From Euglena gracilis (Eukaryota > Euglenida > Euglenophyceae > Euglenales), in the NCBI GenBank assembly GCA_039621445.1, contig CP154956.1, positions 62,884,257 to 62,948,256 of the forward strand: a stretch of 64,000 nucleotides of DNA, written 5' to 3'. Both the position numbers and the translations under genes were made by a program. The first letter of the stretch is position 1. Every line of letters begins with the position of its first letter. Below the pieces are notes generated by a model, which had not been told where the DNA came from, did not search any database, and worked only from the letters and a program-made list of their open reading frames with translations. Below are positions 1-11,299 of the stretch, one piece after another.

Positions 1-275
1 TGGCGCTTGCAGGCCCTGACACTGCCTGGGATCCATCAATTCACCCAGGGGGCCTGGGCACCCACCGGAGACTTTCCTTGGAACTTTGCATGGTAATCCC
101 ACTTCCCAATTCCAAGTGCTGGCACAAATCAAGAAACTCCCCCGAACTGAACAACCAAAGTAAATCTGAGCATGCTGCTTGCCACTGTAAACACAAACAC
201 AGACAGAAATTCGCGCAACCCCTAATTCCTCTGCTGGAATTTTGCCTTCTTTCCCAGTCTTTACCAGCGCCAACA
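1..275 (-). repeat. Exon-like duplicated block, copy 1 (cut by window edge)
   Basis: This block is a direct repeat of 1600-1873. The two share most bases over about 270 bp, including a common ggatccatcaattcaccca stretch. On the minus strand both copies keep a similar reading frame: a KTPAEELG / KIPAEELG segment and a second segment ending ELMDP then LQAP. Conservation of protein frames on one strand suggests a duplicated piece of a host gene with an intron rather than an LTR. I do not recognise the protein. The block may begin before the window. Confidence 0.45.
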
Positions 276-599
276 CTCCCCTCCTTAAAAAAGCTGCCCA
301 GTGCAGCTAAACATGACTTCGGCAAAAGGGCGCTGGGACTTTTTTTTCGTTCTCTCTGTCTGACCGTTTCTTTTCTTTTTTTTTGTCAGGGGGGGGGGGG
401 CGGGGTTCGAAGGCCGCCAGGGCGGTCAGGGCGGTCAGCAGCAGGGGGGAGCAGCATGCACCCGCACCGCCTTGCGCCGTTCTGGCGGGGGTTCCCCCCC
501 AGAAGAGTCCAAAGATTCCCCTTGGGCCGTCATCTCTGGAATTTTTTTTGACCGTCCAGAGATGGGTCCAGGGGCAGGTGGGGGTCCTGGGAAGCGGGC

Positions 600-845
600 T
601 CGCAGGGGGCAGGGGGTTACGAGTGGGAGGGCTTCCGCCACAGGCCCGGGAGTGGGGCACAGCCCACGCCGTCCCGACGGGCTTCCGCCACAACGCCTGA
701 GGGCTTGGCCCAAGGCGTACGGGAGGGGGACCCAGCCCACAACATCCCGGCGGGCTTCGGCAACAGCCGGTGAGGGCTTCGGCCCAGGGCATGCAGGAGG
801 GGGACCCAGCCCACACCATCCCAGGCAGGGCTTCGGCCTCAGCCC
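600..845. repeat. Minisatellite, period about 65 bp, GC-rich
   Basis: At least three imperfect tandem units share 'gggcttcggc/gggcttccgcc', 'gggggacccagccc' and 'acaccatccc'. It lies between the two exon-like blocks. No coding role is supported; it is open in several frames only because it is GC-rich and periodic. Confidence 0.6.
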
Positions 846-999
846 CTCTGGGGCTCCTTCGCCTTCTGCCTGCTCTCCTTCCTTCTCCTTCCTCTTGACT
901 TCTCCGGAGGTCCTCTGCCCTCGCCATGTCCCACCGGGGCCCATTGCCCACTTCCGTTATCACCATCTCCCGAATGTCCATCTTGGAATGTCGATCTCA

Positions 1000-1320
1000 C
1001 CCATCCGCATGTCTGGAGTGTCCATCTACACCATCTTGAGTCATCTCGATTCGGGAAGCACCCTCTCCGACATGACCATCTCTGGCATGCACTTCTCCGA
1101 CATCTCCTTGCACAGCATTCACGTCTCTGGCATTTCATTCCTTGGCATTCCCGTCTCTGGCATTTCCATCCTTGGCATGCACATCGCTGGCATCTCCCTC
1201 CTTGGCCTTCACATCTCTGGCTTTTCCATCCTTGTCATTCGCATCTCTGGCATTTCCACCCTTGGCATTCCCGTCTCTGACATTTCCTTCCACAGCATTC
1301 GCCAGCCTGGCATCAGAGGC
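1000..1320. repeat. Minisatellite, period about 30 bp (10 codons)
   Basis: Roughly ten imperfect units of the form 'cttggcattcccgtctctgg' plus 'catttccatc' run in tandem. Because 30 is a multiple of three, both strands stay open across it (LGIPVSGISI on plus; DGNAREGNAK-like on minus). An expressed repeat protein cannot be excluded, but a noncoding minisatellite explains the openness. Confidence 0.7.
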
Positions 1321-1329
1321 CACCCTGCC

Positions 1330-1945
1330 ATGGGCCCTGAGCCTGCCAGCAGCAGCTGCTGCTGCACGACTGGCACACCACGAACAGCCGCACTCTGCAT
1401 CAAAACTTGAATAATACTCAGGTTGATGTTCACTCCTTCAGTCCACGCCTTCTTGATGATCTTCTGCAGGTACATGCCATGCCTCATCCCGGCATGGCGG
1501 ACAGCCGCCACGTGGAATGTAGGCATGTTGTTTGACTGGCAGTGTTCAGTTCGTGTAGGTGGTGTTGGCCTCACCACTCTCACAACCTCCTGGCGGCTGG
1601 CTCCTGGCGCCTGCAGTCTCTGCCACTGGCTGGGATCCATCAATTCACCCAGGTGGCCTGCCACCCACCTTGGAATGTCCTTGGAACTTTTCATAGTAAT
1701 GCCAGTTCCCAATTCCCAGTGCTGGCACAAATCAAGATACTTCCCAGAACTGAACAACCAAAGTCAAACTGAACATGCTTCTTGCCACTGTACACACAAA
1801 CACAGACAGAATTTGGCTTAATTCCTAATTCCTCTGCTGGAGTCTTAACTTCTTTCCCAATCTTTCCCAGCGCCCACAGTATGTCCTCTGTTGTAAATAC
1901 CGTAGGCAGGAATTTCCTGTCGACTTCTGGTGATTCGGCGTCCGC
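1330..1945 (-). pseudogene. Unrecognised exon-like sequence, copy 2 of the duplicated block
   Basis: Two minus-strand segments look protein-coding. One, near 1800-1925, reads TTEDILWALGKIGKEV and then KTPAEELGIK. The other, about 1330-1710, contains HWELGTGITM, GELMDPSQWQRLQAP and GMYLQKIIKKAWTEG. The stretch between them has intron-like features (a T/G-rich tract ending in cag). Part of the block recurs at 1-275 with the frame largely preserved. I do not recognise the family. Copy A of the X element begins close to the upstream edge (about 1950-1985), so the gene was probably broken by that insertion. The alternative is an old transposable-element gene. Confidence 0.3.
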
Positions 1946-1984
1946 GGAAGCCCTCCACCGCCTCGGCATATCCCGGGCCTGGGG

Positions 1985-3969
1985 ATGGGACGCCGCATGC
2001 ATATGCATGTCCGCCGCGACGCCCCGGATCTCCGGAGCAAAAGTCGCCGCGTCCACAAGCAGCATATTTTTATGCTGCAGCAATTGTGGTGGCGAGCCTG
2101 CACCACCTGCGTCATGGAGGTGTATGTACATCTCGTGACCCCCAGGACGATAGGCCTGGTATGGAAAGCTTGCCTCCGGACTATGGCGACCCCATTGGGG
2201 GTCCTCGTCGTCCTCGTCGGCTCGCTGACCTGCGCCCCAAATGGCACCTGGTCGATATCAGCCTGGAAGAACACTTCCGGCGACAGTTCGGCGGTACTGT
2301 CGCCCGGGAGGTTTTCCTCCAGTTGATGATGCACCTGAAGGCCATCGACGTCCTGCGTATGCCGATTCTGGCGTGCGTCCAGGAATTCGAGGACGTATTT
2401 TTCGAGGTCTGGCAGGAGACGCGTTACCTCGAACTCCTGGGCTCGAACAGGCCAGCAGGCGCATGGGTGCAGTCATCATGGCCGCCACCCGTGCCCAACA
2501 GCGCCAGCAGCAGCAAGATTGCCTTTTACAAGCTGGCGGATGCTCAGGGATGCCGATGGCACCCCGACGATCCTCGTTCACACAAGGATCTGCGCGCCTT
2601 CATCGCCCCGGAGGATGAACCTCTGATACGTAGGAGACGAGAGGCGTCAGTCGCTTCCACCACCGCGACTCCGCGGCAGGAGGAGCGCGAACGTAGCCCC
2701 TCCGTCACCATTCTGCAGGCAGCGCCGCCGCCTCCGACGGGAACGGCCGTATCCATCGTCTGTGCCCCGCGAGAGGCAGGGGAACGATCTGTTTCCCTGG
2801 CCCCCGCGGCCAGTCCCGTCTGCACACCGGCAGGTGGAGACGAGGAACTCACTCAGGAGGAAGGCAAGAACGCGGAGGATATCCTCTCAGCGGCTCTGCC
2901 TGCTCCGGCACAGCCTCGGCCAGACGAAGCACCCGCAGGGGATATACCTGTGGATGCAACGCCTGCCCCGACGGCTTAACCTCAAGCCGAGGTGACTGGT
3001 ATGGTCGACGAGGTTGTCCTCGAGGATCCCGCCAGTCCCACAGCACGCTTCTCATTAGGAGGCCGTGTGCTCGGCGACGTGGTCACTGGCACTACTGCCG
3101 TGGCTGCTGCACTAACGCCACGAGGTGGAGGCGTAGCATCAAGCTCCGCCGCTGAGGTCGTGGAGACGCTGGATATCGGTGTCCCTGCACACCCACCTCC
3201 GGCAGAAGAGCAACCACCGTTAGGGGATGAACCCCTGCCGACAGAAACACCTGTCGCACTGGCTACAGAGGAGGTTCAACCTCCCGTAGCACCTGCGCCA
3301 GCGGTTGTGGAGGATCAACCTCCTAGACCGGATGTCATAATGGAAGTGGAGGAGATACCCCCACGACCACCGACACCGCGCAGGGTCCTTGCCGTCCCGA
3401 GGACAATGACAGAGTTTCTGGGAGTGTCAGCACCTGTTGAAGCACCGATTCTGGTGACGACCACAGTACCACGCCCCGTCGGGCAGGATGAAACTGCTCG
3501 GCGCAGGGCGGCTTAACAACCCCAGGAACGAGTTCCGACCCCTCGGAGCGTCATGCGCGACTCAGCGGTCATTATGCCCGCTTCGCCCAGACGGCAACCG
3601 TCTACTCCAGCGAAACCTACTCCTGATACCAGGTGCAAGCCACAGGCATCGCCTCCTGATTCCGGGAGTGGAAAGCCGAAAGGAGGCAAACCGGGTGCTG
3701 CACCCTGTAAGCCCCCTGCCAAAGGCGGTGATGAAAAACCGCCACCGAAAGGTGGCACTGGAGGTCAGGCTGGGGACTGCCGAAAGGCACTACGACAATA
3801 CACGACTTTTCGGCAATTGCATCGGCCGGCTACGGCCAGAGCAAACCGAAAGTTAGGGCTCGTGGCCGACAGGCCCAATCTTCCGCCGGATCGACGGCTG
3901 AGGAGCAGGATGAACCTGCCACACCCCCTGTGTCTGCGGATGCCCAGCTCTGGACCCAGGATATCCTGA
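1985..3969 (+). pseudogene. ORF X, copy A (5'-truncated, frameshifted)
   Basis: This is the 3' two-thirds of the large ORF also seen in minus-strand copy B (31.3-26.4 kb) and in element D (41.7-47.2 kb). In order it shows HIFMLQQLWWRA then MEVYVHL (about 2065-2130; B has KIFLLQQYWHRA and LEVYIYL), SLEEHFRRQFGGTV (about 2255), ADAQGCRWHPDDPRS (about 2535), a long Pro/Glu/Ala-rich stretch, FSLGGRVLGD followed by ALTPRGG (about 3045-3130; B has SLGGRVLGGL and AVTPRGT), and a PGAAPCKPP / KPPPKGG segment (about 3690-3755). Frame changes near 2100, 2980 and 3510 break it. No membrane segment is seen. The function is unknown; its place upstream of an LTR puts it downstream of pol. Confidence 0.6.
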
Positions 3970-4078
3970 CCAGCCTAGGCACCGTGGCACCATGGACCCA
4001 ACCCCAAGTGCTTTTCGCACACCCAAACTGGGAGGATGGGTTTGCTTGGCAAGGAAACCTGCCAGCATCATTTTCCCC

Positions 4079-4647
4079 AGTGTGCTATAATATACTATAT
4101 ACCCATAAGCCACCGCAAAGTAGGTGAAACCACTTTGCGCGGTTTGGGCTTTTGGGTCCCCCCCTTCCCGCCCCCCCCCCTTCAGTGGACCCCTGTGCGA
4201 CGGAAAGGGCCCCTGTGGATGCGCCAGGCTGCACCTCCCACAAACCAGGTCTGTGTCCGAAATCCCTGTTGCCAGAATGCCTGGTCCAAGGGGGAAATCG
4301 GGCATAGCCATGGGAGGGGGATGTGTCCTAGGCTTATGCTTCTGCCCACTTCCGTTGAGGAAGTTAGGATAGAAGCAGATCCTATTAGGATCTCCTAATG
4401 GGTGCCCCTCCTCTCTCCACAGGTGGTATTCTTTTATATTCTTATTTTGTTTTATTCTTTTCCTCCGGACCGGACTTGGATACACAGTCCGTCCTACCTG
4501 CATTGTTCTCTGTGCTTTGCTTCTGGAGAAGTTTGGGAAAAGGGGTTTTTTGTTTCTCTGATTTTCAGGTCCCAAGTAGGTGCGCCAAGGCGAAAGCGAA
4601 GGCTTTTTGGGAATTGGGAATGGGGAAATGGGAATCAGACGTACACT
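4079..4647 (+). mobile_element. 3' LTR of copy A (AGTGT...ACACT type)
   Basis: This stretch shares blocks with the LTR of element D (31336-31745) and, reversed, with the LTR of copy B (25340-25952). They include 'ctccacaggtggtatt', 'gggaaaaggggtttt', a 'gcgccaaggcgaaagcgaa' block and the terminal 'acgtacact'. The edges form a short inverted pair, AGTGT at the left and ACACT at the right, instead of the usual TG...CA. A TATA-like 'tataatatactatatac' lies near the left edge. The right edge is well supported by D, where the primer-binding site begins immediately after ACACT; the left edge is less certain. Confidence 0.6.
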
Positions 4648-7290
4648 GCACCCTGCCCAGTTGAATTTCAACTCCCCGCGCGGCCTTTGTTAAAAATTGT
4701 TTCATTTGCTGTGGTTTGAAAATACCTTTTTTCTTCTCGGGGTTGGTGTGGGGTGGGTCCTAGGGGGGTCACAAATCGGGTATAAAACACCTGTAGGTCT
4801 TGCTAAAAGCAGCGAAATGTTTTCAAATTGCAGGTCGTGGTCAGTGAGCAGGCTTCGATGCCGGCGAACAGGGGAAACGTCTTAGGCACACCGGCAACGA
4901 TAACTCCTGATTCAGACTTCACTTCAGACCACAAGACCAATTCTTGAACAGATAATCAACTTCCACTTCCAACGAAATCCTGACAAACTTTAATTGACTT
5001 GAAACTTCAACCAGATATGCCAATGGCGAATGGATAATCACCTTGAGTCAGGACAGAATATTGACAGAGCCATGTGGAACAGTTTGCAAAGTCACTGGTT
5101 AAAATGTGCTCAGAGGTTAAAATTGAGTTAGGAGAGGATTATCCTACTTTTTCAATCATTGTAACTGTAGGACTAGTCCCCTGTTTAGTTCTGTGGGCGC
5201 GTGGGTCAGCTTTTAAGGTTAGCGCCTGAGGTTAGTTAACTTACAAGGACACTCACCACCCCTGACTCACACTCCCTTTCCCAAGGAGTTGTTGACACTC
5301 TTGTCGACTCACTTAGGAAGGGGTGTGGAGTGCGTTTGTCGAAAGGCGGCTGGGTCGTCCCTGTTTTTGCTCACAGGTTGGTCCCTCCTAACGGGGGGGC
5401 GGCTGGCCTGTTTGTTTTTCTTTTTTTTCCAAGTCTCTGTCCCCCAAATTCCCTTGTCGTGTGGGGGGGGGGGGCAGGCGCCAGGCGCCGACCACAACCC
5501 CCGCTTTTTTTCTTTGAAGGGGGGCAGCTCCCGTTCGGGGTGTTCTGCATCCGCCTGTCAAGCGGTCAGTCTCCAGCCAGGGGTGGATTTTTACAAAAGT
5601 AAAGCTCAGGCTGAGTCGGGGTCTTTCGGATAAATCCAGGCTGGGGGAGGGCCAGTTTTTTTTTCTTCGGGGGAGGTCAGGTTGCTGGTTCCCCCCATGG
5701 GGGGGTTTATTTGTTTTGTGCTTCTTTTCCTGCATCGGTGGCACACACCCCAGGTCCAGGTCCTGTACGAGGGGGGGGCCTGACAAGCGCTGCCCGCCCT
5801 CAGCCAAAAAGTCGCTTTCGTTTTTTTTTTTGAATGCTCCTAGGGGTGCATCCTGGTACCCCCAGCTTTGTCAGGCGTGGCGGAGGGGCAGCAGGTTCAT
5901 TTGCCCGACTTCCGTTCCACCCCGTCTCTTTCGTTAAGCGTCTGTGGAGCTGAAAAATGCACAAATGAAGCGGAGGGTGGGTTTCAGTTGAGCCCTCTAC
6001 GCTTTGGTTCAGACCAGGTGTGGCTAACCCAGGTTCTCGTTTTTTTTTTTTAGGTCCGGGGCTGCCCACGGACCCTATTTTTTTGGGGGGGGGGTAGTTG
6101 GCTGGGCCCCCTTCTTTTCAGTTTTTCGTCTTTTTTCTGTTTTCTTGTTTTTTTGGTATGGTGGCTGTAACCCGCCTGTATTGATATCATTGGGTCTCAA
6201 TGAGTGGAAACTTCAGAATCCCTGTGACGGAAACTTTTCACTGAAATCCTTGTATTTTCATAGTATTTGATACACAGCACCAATCCAAATGCTTGTGGCT
6301 TTCTGAGTCATTGTGTTCAGGCTGGTTGCGGCCTGTGTGAAATTGTGTTATTTCCCCCTTGAATTAGGAGGCCCACTCCTAATTGGCGGCTCTGAACCTG
6401 AAATTTGGTTTTTCTGGCCGCAGGGAACCGGGCCGCCCACACTCCCCCCACAGGTCCCTTTTCGGGGGGGGGAACGCCCTGCCCCGACCTCGGGCTGCCC
6501 GTGGGGGGGGAACCTATGTCCTGCGGGGGGGGGGGGTACCCTGGTTCGCTGGGGGGGGCATCCTAGGTTCAGTGTGCGGGGAGCACCCCAGGTTCGGCGT
6601 GGGGGGTGGGGCGCTCCAGGTTCAGTGTGGGACAGCTTCCCTTCCCACTGCGGTTGATGGAACGGCCTGAGGGACCTGAACAGGTAAAGGGGGCTGCGGA
6701 GGGGGGCAGACCGAACCAATATTTGGGAGGGAAAGAGAGCCCCAGGGGGGAGCTAGCCCTAGAGGTGCCGGAGGACCAGGGGGGTGGGGCGTCGCGGGGG
6801 CGAGTCGTTTTCGGAGGAGGAGGAGGGGGAGGTTGGCGACGCCGGGGAGGGGACGGGCTCCGGTCCGGGTTCCCGAGGTAGAGGGGGGGGGGGCTGAGGG
6901 AGTGGTGGCTGCGGTGGGCGAGCTCCCGCGATCCCTCCGGGGGGGTGTCGTTATTGGGGTGGGCTGGGGTGGTATTGGGATAGGTAGTGTATGGCTGGGG
7001 GTGGGGGCAGCCTGTAGGCTGGGTAGTGGTGGGTGTGGGTGTTCTCCAGCAGCTGGCGGTGGGGGGACTTCGGCCTCGAGGGCCTGGCGTAGGGGTGGGG
7101 GTAGAATGGTGGGGATGATGAAGTCAGGAGTTGGAGGGGTCTGGTATGGTGGAGGGGGTGGGCGTGGAAGTGGTTGAGGTCAAAAGTAGGGGTGGTGATG
7201 TTGGGGTTGCTGAGGTTGGTGTTGGCGTTGTTGACGTCGATGTCGGGCCATCTGTGAGGGGATGTGTGGATGAAGAAGACAAGGAGCCTT
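4648..7290. other. No gene seen; G-tract-rich spacer
   Basis: I find no conserved protein motif, RNA gene or clean repeat pair here. From about 5.38 kb onward, runs of 7-12 G recur (for example near 5463, 6080, 6530 and 6885), with T-runs between them. Open frames here come from this composition. The 3' LTR of element C should lie at its right-hand end, but I could not delimit it. Confidence 0.5.
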
Positions 7291-7291
7291 G

Positions 7292-7510
7292 TCACTTCAT
7301 CAGTTCCAACAGTATCTTTGCATCCAAAACCACCCCGTTCTCCGCACAATAGGCAACCACGTCCTTCTTTACTCTAAAGAAAAAAATCTCCAGTGGTTCC
7401 CATTGGTCGTCCTCTGGCCCAAATCCTTTCCACCGCACCAAACATTCCGTCTTCCGTTTTCGGGTCGGTGGTTGAGCACCCGTTCCACCTCCCACTCGTC
7501 AGGTCCAACC
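7292..7510 (-). pseudogene. Chromodomain of element C integrase
   Basis: The frame contains ECLVRWKGFGPEDDQWEPLE, the characteristic core of a chromodomain, followed by an acidic/hydrophobic tail. In chromoviruses this C-terminal domain is thought to direct integration by reading histone marks. It sits directly after the integrase C-terminal region, as expected. It is joined to the integrase frame only through a frameshift near 7495. Confidence 0.8.
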
Positions 7511-7587
7511 TCCAGTTCTTGAGCCTGTCCACACCAAAAATACAACGGGCACGGGGGTGGTTGATAAAATGTCTTCCACGTATGGTT

Positions 7588-8718
7588 TCAGTTGGGAACG
7601 GTGGGCCCGGCTGCCGTTTTCCCTTTTGAAGCCCCACCGTCTAGAAGTGGTCTCCCACTCTTTATAAAAACACCGCTGGCCCCTTCAACCTGGGTTCTAA
7701 ACTTGTCGGTTCCACGTTGTCGTTCAGGTTGGTACCAAACCTTGGAGCCAATTTTCAGGGCTGGGGGTTCACATCGTTTCTGTTTCACAGCCTCTTTCCG
7801 AGCCTCCAGTTTCTCGTTGACCGCTTGGGCCACCCACGAGCCTTGTTCCTTCATTCGTTTGAGGAATTCTGTCGCATATTCGGCCTCCTGCTGTGGTTTG
7901 TGCGGAATCACACGCAACGTCGGTGTAGCCCAAAAACAATCTCGTAGGGGGACAGTCCATCCTCCCCAGGCACGTCGTGAATGGCCCTCATATCCCATGG
8001 GAGGAGTTCCACCCACGGGATACTGTTTTCTGCAGCTAGCTTTGCAAGTTTCCGCGTCCCCTGCTGCCCGGCTACCTCTGCCCTTCCGTTCGCTTGATGG
8101 CAGTAAGCCTGTCCATAGGCAACCCTTACACCGTGTGCCACGCACAGAGTTTTCCACGGGGCTGTTGTGAACTATGGGCCCCTGTCGGAACACACCACCG
8201 AGGGGATTCCGAACAGATCCCACAGTCGAAACATTTCCTTGGCCACGTTTTCTACTGTGAGACCCTTGTTAATATGGGGGGTAGCAGCCATCCACCCACT
8301 CAATCCGTCGACACATAGTGCCAAATTGTCGTACCGTATCCCTTCAAAAGTGGTTTCTGGTAGTGCAAAGAGGTCGACCGCCACGCTCTCCATCTTGAGG
8401 GGCGGGACCGGTGTTGGTTTTAACGGACACTTGAAGGGTTGGTTTCAGTTCAGTGACCTGGCACGTTTCACACATCCCCATAATTTTGCTGGTCTTTTTT
8501 TTTGCGTGTTGGCGGTCAGTGAAAAGGAACCACCGACCCATCTGGTCCCACAGCCGTTCAGCCCCTGGGTGTCCCGCTGCCTCGTGGTGTTCCCTGGTGA
8601 CCTTCCCTGTCACATCCCTTGGTACACACAAGAGTCCGTGTTTGAATAGCCTTCCGTTTTCGAATCGGAAGCCCACAGGCCATTCTTGGAACCCTGAATC
8701 CTCCAACCCCTTGATCAC
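7588..8718 (-). pseudogene. Integrase of element C
   Basis: The N-terminal zinc-binding part shows REHHEAAGHPG followed by MCETCQV (H-x3/4-H, C-x2-C). The catalytic core keeps the first aspartate in VDLFALPET, LCVDGLSGW, the second aspartate in VVCSDRGP, and the glutamate region HQANGRAEVAGQQ. A C-terminal segment with KIGSKVWYQPERQRG follows. The pieces lie in at least three frames (changes near 8390, 8170 and 7930), so no intact protein is encoded. The domain order fits retroviral-type DDE integrases. Confidence 0.8.
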
Positions 8719-8768
8719 AGGGCCCCATTTGTGTCACCCCCTGTACCCGTTCCTCCAATCCTCGTCCA

Positions 8769-9408
8769 TCACCGACTGCGACCCTGCCGATGGAAGCTGC
8801 GGGGCATACACTCTCCTTGATGGAGGTTCCACAGGTAGGCTCGTTGAAGATGAGGAACGCTGGGCGTCCTCAAGTCCGTCTTTTCCTTAACTTGGTGTTT
8901 TTGGAGGGTCCACAGGGTCCTATTCCAAGGTTCTTCGCCTAGGGGTGTCTTCCCGTATGGCTGCCCTCTTGGCCATTTCTTTTGCGGGGGTTCCCTTTTC
9001 CTGTGTGTCTTAGGTGTCTTTGACCTTGGGTTTTGAAATTTTGTAATTTTTTTCTGGGGTGTCTCCTTCCCTGGTGTGACTTTACTCGTTGTGGCCGAAT
9101 CCTCACCAGGCTTGGCCCCTCCCCTTGTTGTAACGGCCACAACGAGGGGTGGGTCTCCCAAATTTTTCTGTGCCAGTTGAAATTCCTTCATTGAAACCAC
9201 TGAGCAGCCACTTTCCGAATTCCTTTCCTGTTCGATTCTTTCTTGCATGATGTGGTCATCCTCCTCACTGCCATGCACACTGACGTCCGCAAACGCCTGT
9301 GAGGCGGGATTGGCCCACCTGCTCAAGGCGTCAGCCACCACGTTGTCCTTCCCAGGTACGTAGGCCACCGTGATATCAAATTTTGAAAGGAGTTCGCGCA
9401 ATATGGCC
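8769..9408 (-). pseudogene. RNase H C-terminal remnant and RH-IN linker, element C
   Basis: The frame begins at GRRAILRELLSKFDITV and YVPGKDNVVADALSRW, the last conserved block of Ty3/gypsy RNase H (the His-to-Asp replacement region and ADALSR). A charged linker follows. The RT core is only a few dozen bases away at 9409-9711, so the RT thumb, connection and most of RNase H have been deleted. The rest of the frame, Lys/Pro-rich, leads towards integrase. Confidence 0.7.
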
Positions 9409-10269
9409 CTACGTCCCGAAAACCCTGTGGCTGTGTCCAGTTGTGTCGTGTTGGAGGATTGTTGCCTCTGCCGTTCCCTGCCAAACTGTGCCTACGATGA
9501 TTTCTTCTACGTAGGGGATGGCAATGTCTGCGACCTCCTCCAGGCTGTATTCAATGACCCTCTGGAAAATTGGGTCTCCGTTTTTCATCCCCATCACCAC
9601 TACTTTCCACTGCTTTGTTCCTCTTGGTGTACTACAGCAGGTGTAGGGTCGGGATTCATTTCTCATGGGCACCTGGTGGAAAGCATCCTTAAGGTCCAAC
9701 ACACTGTTCATTGCCCGTTAACCTTGTTGGACCAGGATGTCTTCGATCCGGGGGAGGGGGTGTGCGTCTGTCACTGTGGCCTCGTTCATGTCCCTGAAGT
9801 CCACCACCCCCCTCCACTTTCCTCCTTCCTTGGCCACCACGAACGTGGGGCTGGACCAGTCACTTCTCCCATCCTCCACTTTTTTGTCTCTGACCCACAC
9901 GTCTACCATCTCCGGGAGTGCCTGTCGGCGTTCTTTGGTCATGTGGATGGGTCGTTGTTTCTTTGCCACAGTCCCAGGCTTGAGTTCTATTTTCACGAAA
10001 CCTAGTGGACCACGTACAGGGGGGTTGGGGTAGATCTTGTCCTTCAACACCACTCCCTTGTAGTCTTTGCACAGCTTTTGGATCAAATCTGCCACCCTGT
10101 CCCCTTCCACAGCCTGCGTTTCGGGAACGGTGATCACCCCCTGGATCCCTTGGGGGACTTTGCATTTTTCAGTTTCCATTTGCTGGGCCAGATTTTCCAA
10201 AACTGTTTCCTCCTCAAACAAAATTCTCACCTGCAGGATCATGGCCCGCACTTTGTTTATTTTCTTCAA
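9409..10269 (-). pseudogene. Reverse transcriptase of element C (YVEE variant)
   Basis: The first part contains VKIELKPGTV, SDWSSPTFVVAKEGGKWR and GVVDFRDMNEATVTDAHPLP, typical fingers/palm blocks. After an in-frame break near 9715 it continues with LDLKDAFHQVPM (first catalytic Asp), FQRVIEYSLEEV and IPYVEEIIVGT. The usual Y-x-D-D box is read here as YVEE, replacing both metal-binding aspartates with glutamates. The domain then ends abruptly at an internal deletion. A non-functional copy is the simplest explanation. Confidence 0.85.
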
Positions 10270-10828
10270 AATTTTTCCAACTTGTCAGCAGGAGCAGTGA
10301 ATGTAGGTGTGGAAAAAACCCTAAGTGGTGCTGATACATCCAGGGATACCCCAAAATGGCATCCACCTGGATTGCCGCGTCGTGGAAGGTCACTTTTGTT
10401 CTCCATTCCCTTGTCCTGTCCTGGTTGTAAATCTGGGGTGTGAATTTCAGTGTCAGTGTCGTTTCGCGCAACCGTCCCTCCATCCGCGTTCCGTCGGCAG
10501 TGGCAGTGACGAGGGCCAAGGGGTGGTTTGACACCGTGAAGGCTCCTGGGGGTAGAAGGTGTTTTCTGATCAAGTTGGTTTGGGCCCCTGTGTCCACGTG
10601 GGCCTTGAGGTCCATCGGTTCACCGTTCGGGCAGACCGCAAAAATGCCCATCAAAAGGTGTTTGGACTTCCCCCGTTTAACCCCCTGTCCTAACTGTCGT
10701 TCCGATGCTGGCTCGAGCAACAATTTTGGCAGGTGAATGTTTTCATGGTACCTTCGTGGGATTTTTGGTTGTAGCGCAGGCTCCTGTGTGTCTTGTTCAT
10801 TTTTCCAACCAGCCAAATCTTGGATCAA
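10270..10828 (-). pseudogene. Retropepsin-like protease of element C
   Basis: The frame has the active-site block LKAHVDTGAQTNLIRKHLLP (D-T-G), a middle VTATADGTRMEG segment, and a C-terminal VDAILGYPWMYQHH, which matches the 'ILG.PWL' block of Ty3/gypsy proteases. The expected product is an aspartic protease that processes the Gag-Pol polyprotein as a dimer. It lies between the methyltransferase-like segment and RT. The frame is open for about 200 codons and overlaps the start of the RT frame. Confidence 0.8.
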
Positions 10829-10840
10829 TTTTTCTGGAAT

Positions 10841-11125
10841 TCAATAGGTTTTGTTTCTGGAAATACTTTTCGCGTTGGAGATTTTCACCCGGTGACCCTG
10901 CTGCCCTGCGATCAGGTTGGGACACCTTCTACTGTCAAACAGTTTTCCCTGCACCTGCAGGGTATCCTTGCTGCCCCAGATCCAAGTCGGTTTCTTGTAC
11001 CCCCAGTCGGAGTATTGACAATAATCCACACCCACAAAGGGATATGGTTTCATGTTCTCCCTGTGTCTGAGGTACCCGTGTCTGGGATTTTCCAGCCACC
11101 GTTTCTGCGGTGGCAAGAATTTCAC
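10841..11125 (-). pseudogene. C5-methyltransferase-like segment, element C
   Basis: The frame reads RWLENPRHGYLRHR, PYPFVGVDYCQYSDWGYKKP, TWIWGS, then FDSRRCPNLIAG and GHRV. The ENP block and the D-YC-x-Y...YKKPT-x-W block are typical of motif VI/VIII regions in phage-type cytosine-C5 methyltransferases. Element F has the same blocks in the same order (ENPRTGLL, DIDYCQF, KPTRFW, CDGESC) and also the N-terminal half. Here the SAM-binding and Pro-Cys motifs are missing. It lies just upstream of the protease. Confidence 0.6.
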
Positions 11126-11299
11126 GACCCCCAGCGCCTTTTTGGCCAGTGTGTCCCCCTTCTCCAGTAGTCTTGGTCTGGTTGTGAGTGGTCAGCGGCT
11201 GGTGCTTATCACCCCCCTCCCCTGTCACCAAAGGCGGAACATGGTGCACTGGCCTGAAGTTCACCTTGGACGTTGGGTGTGGGGGGGTCATGTGCTGGT

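Noticed and set aside
1209-1323. Repetitive ORFs on both strands (SGISILGMH-type and its reverse)
   Set aside because: The 30-bp period keeps all frames open; no evidence of translation.
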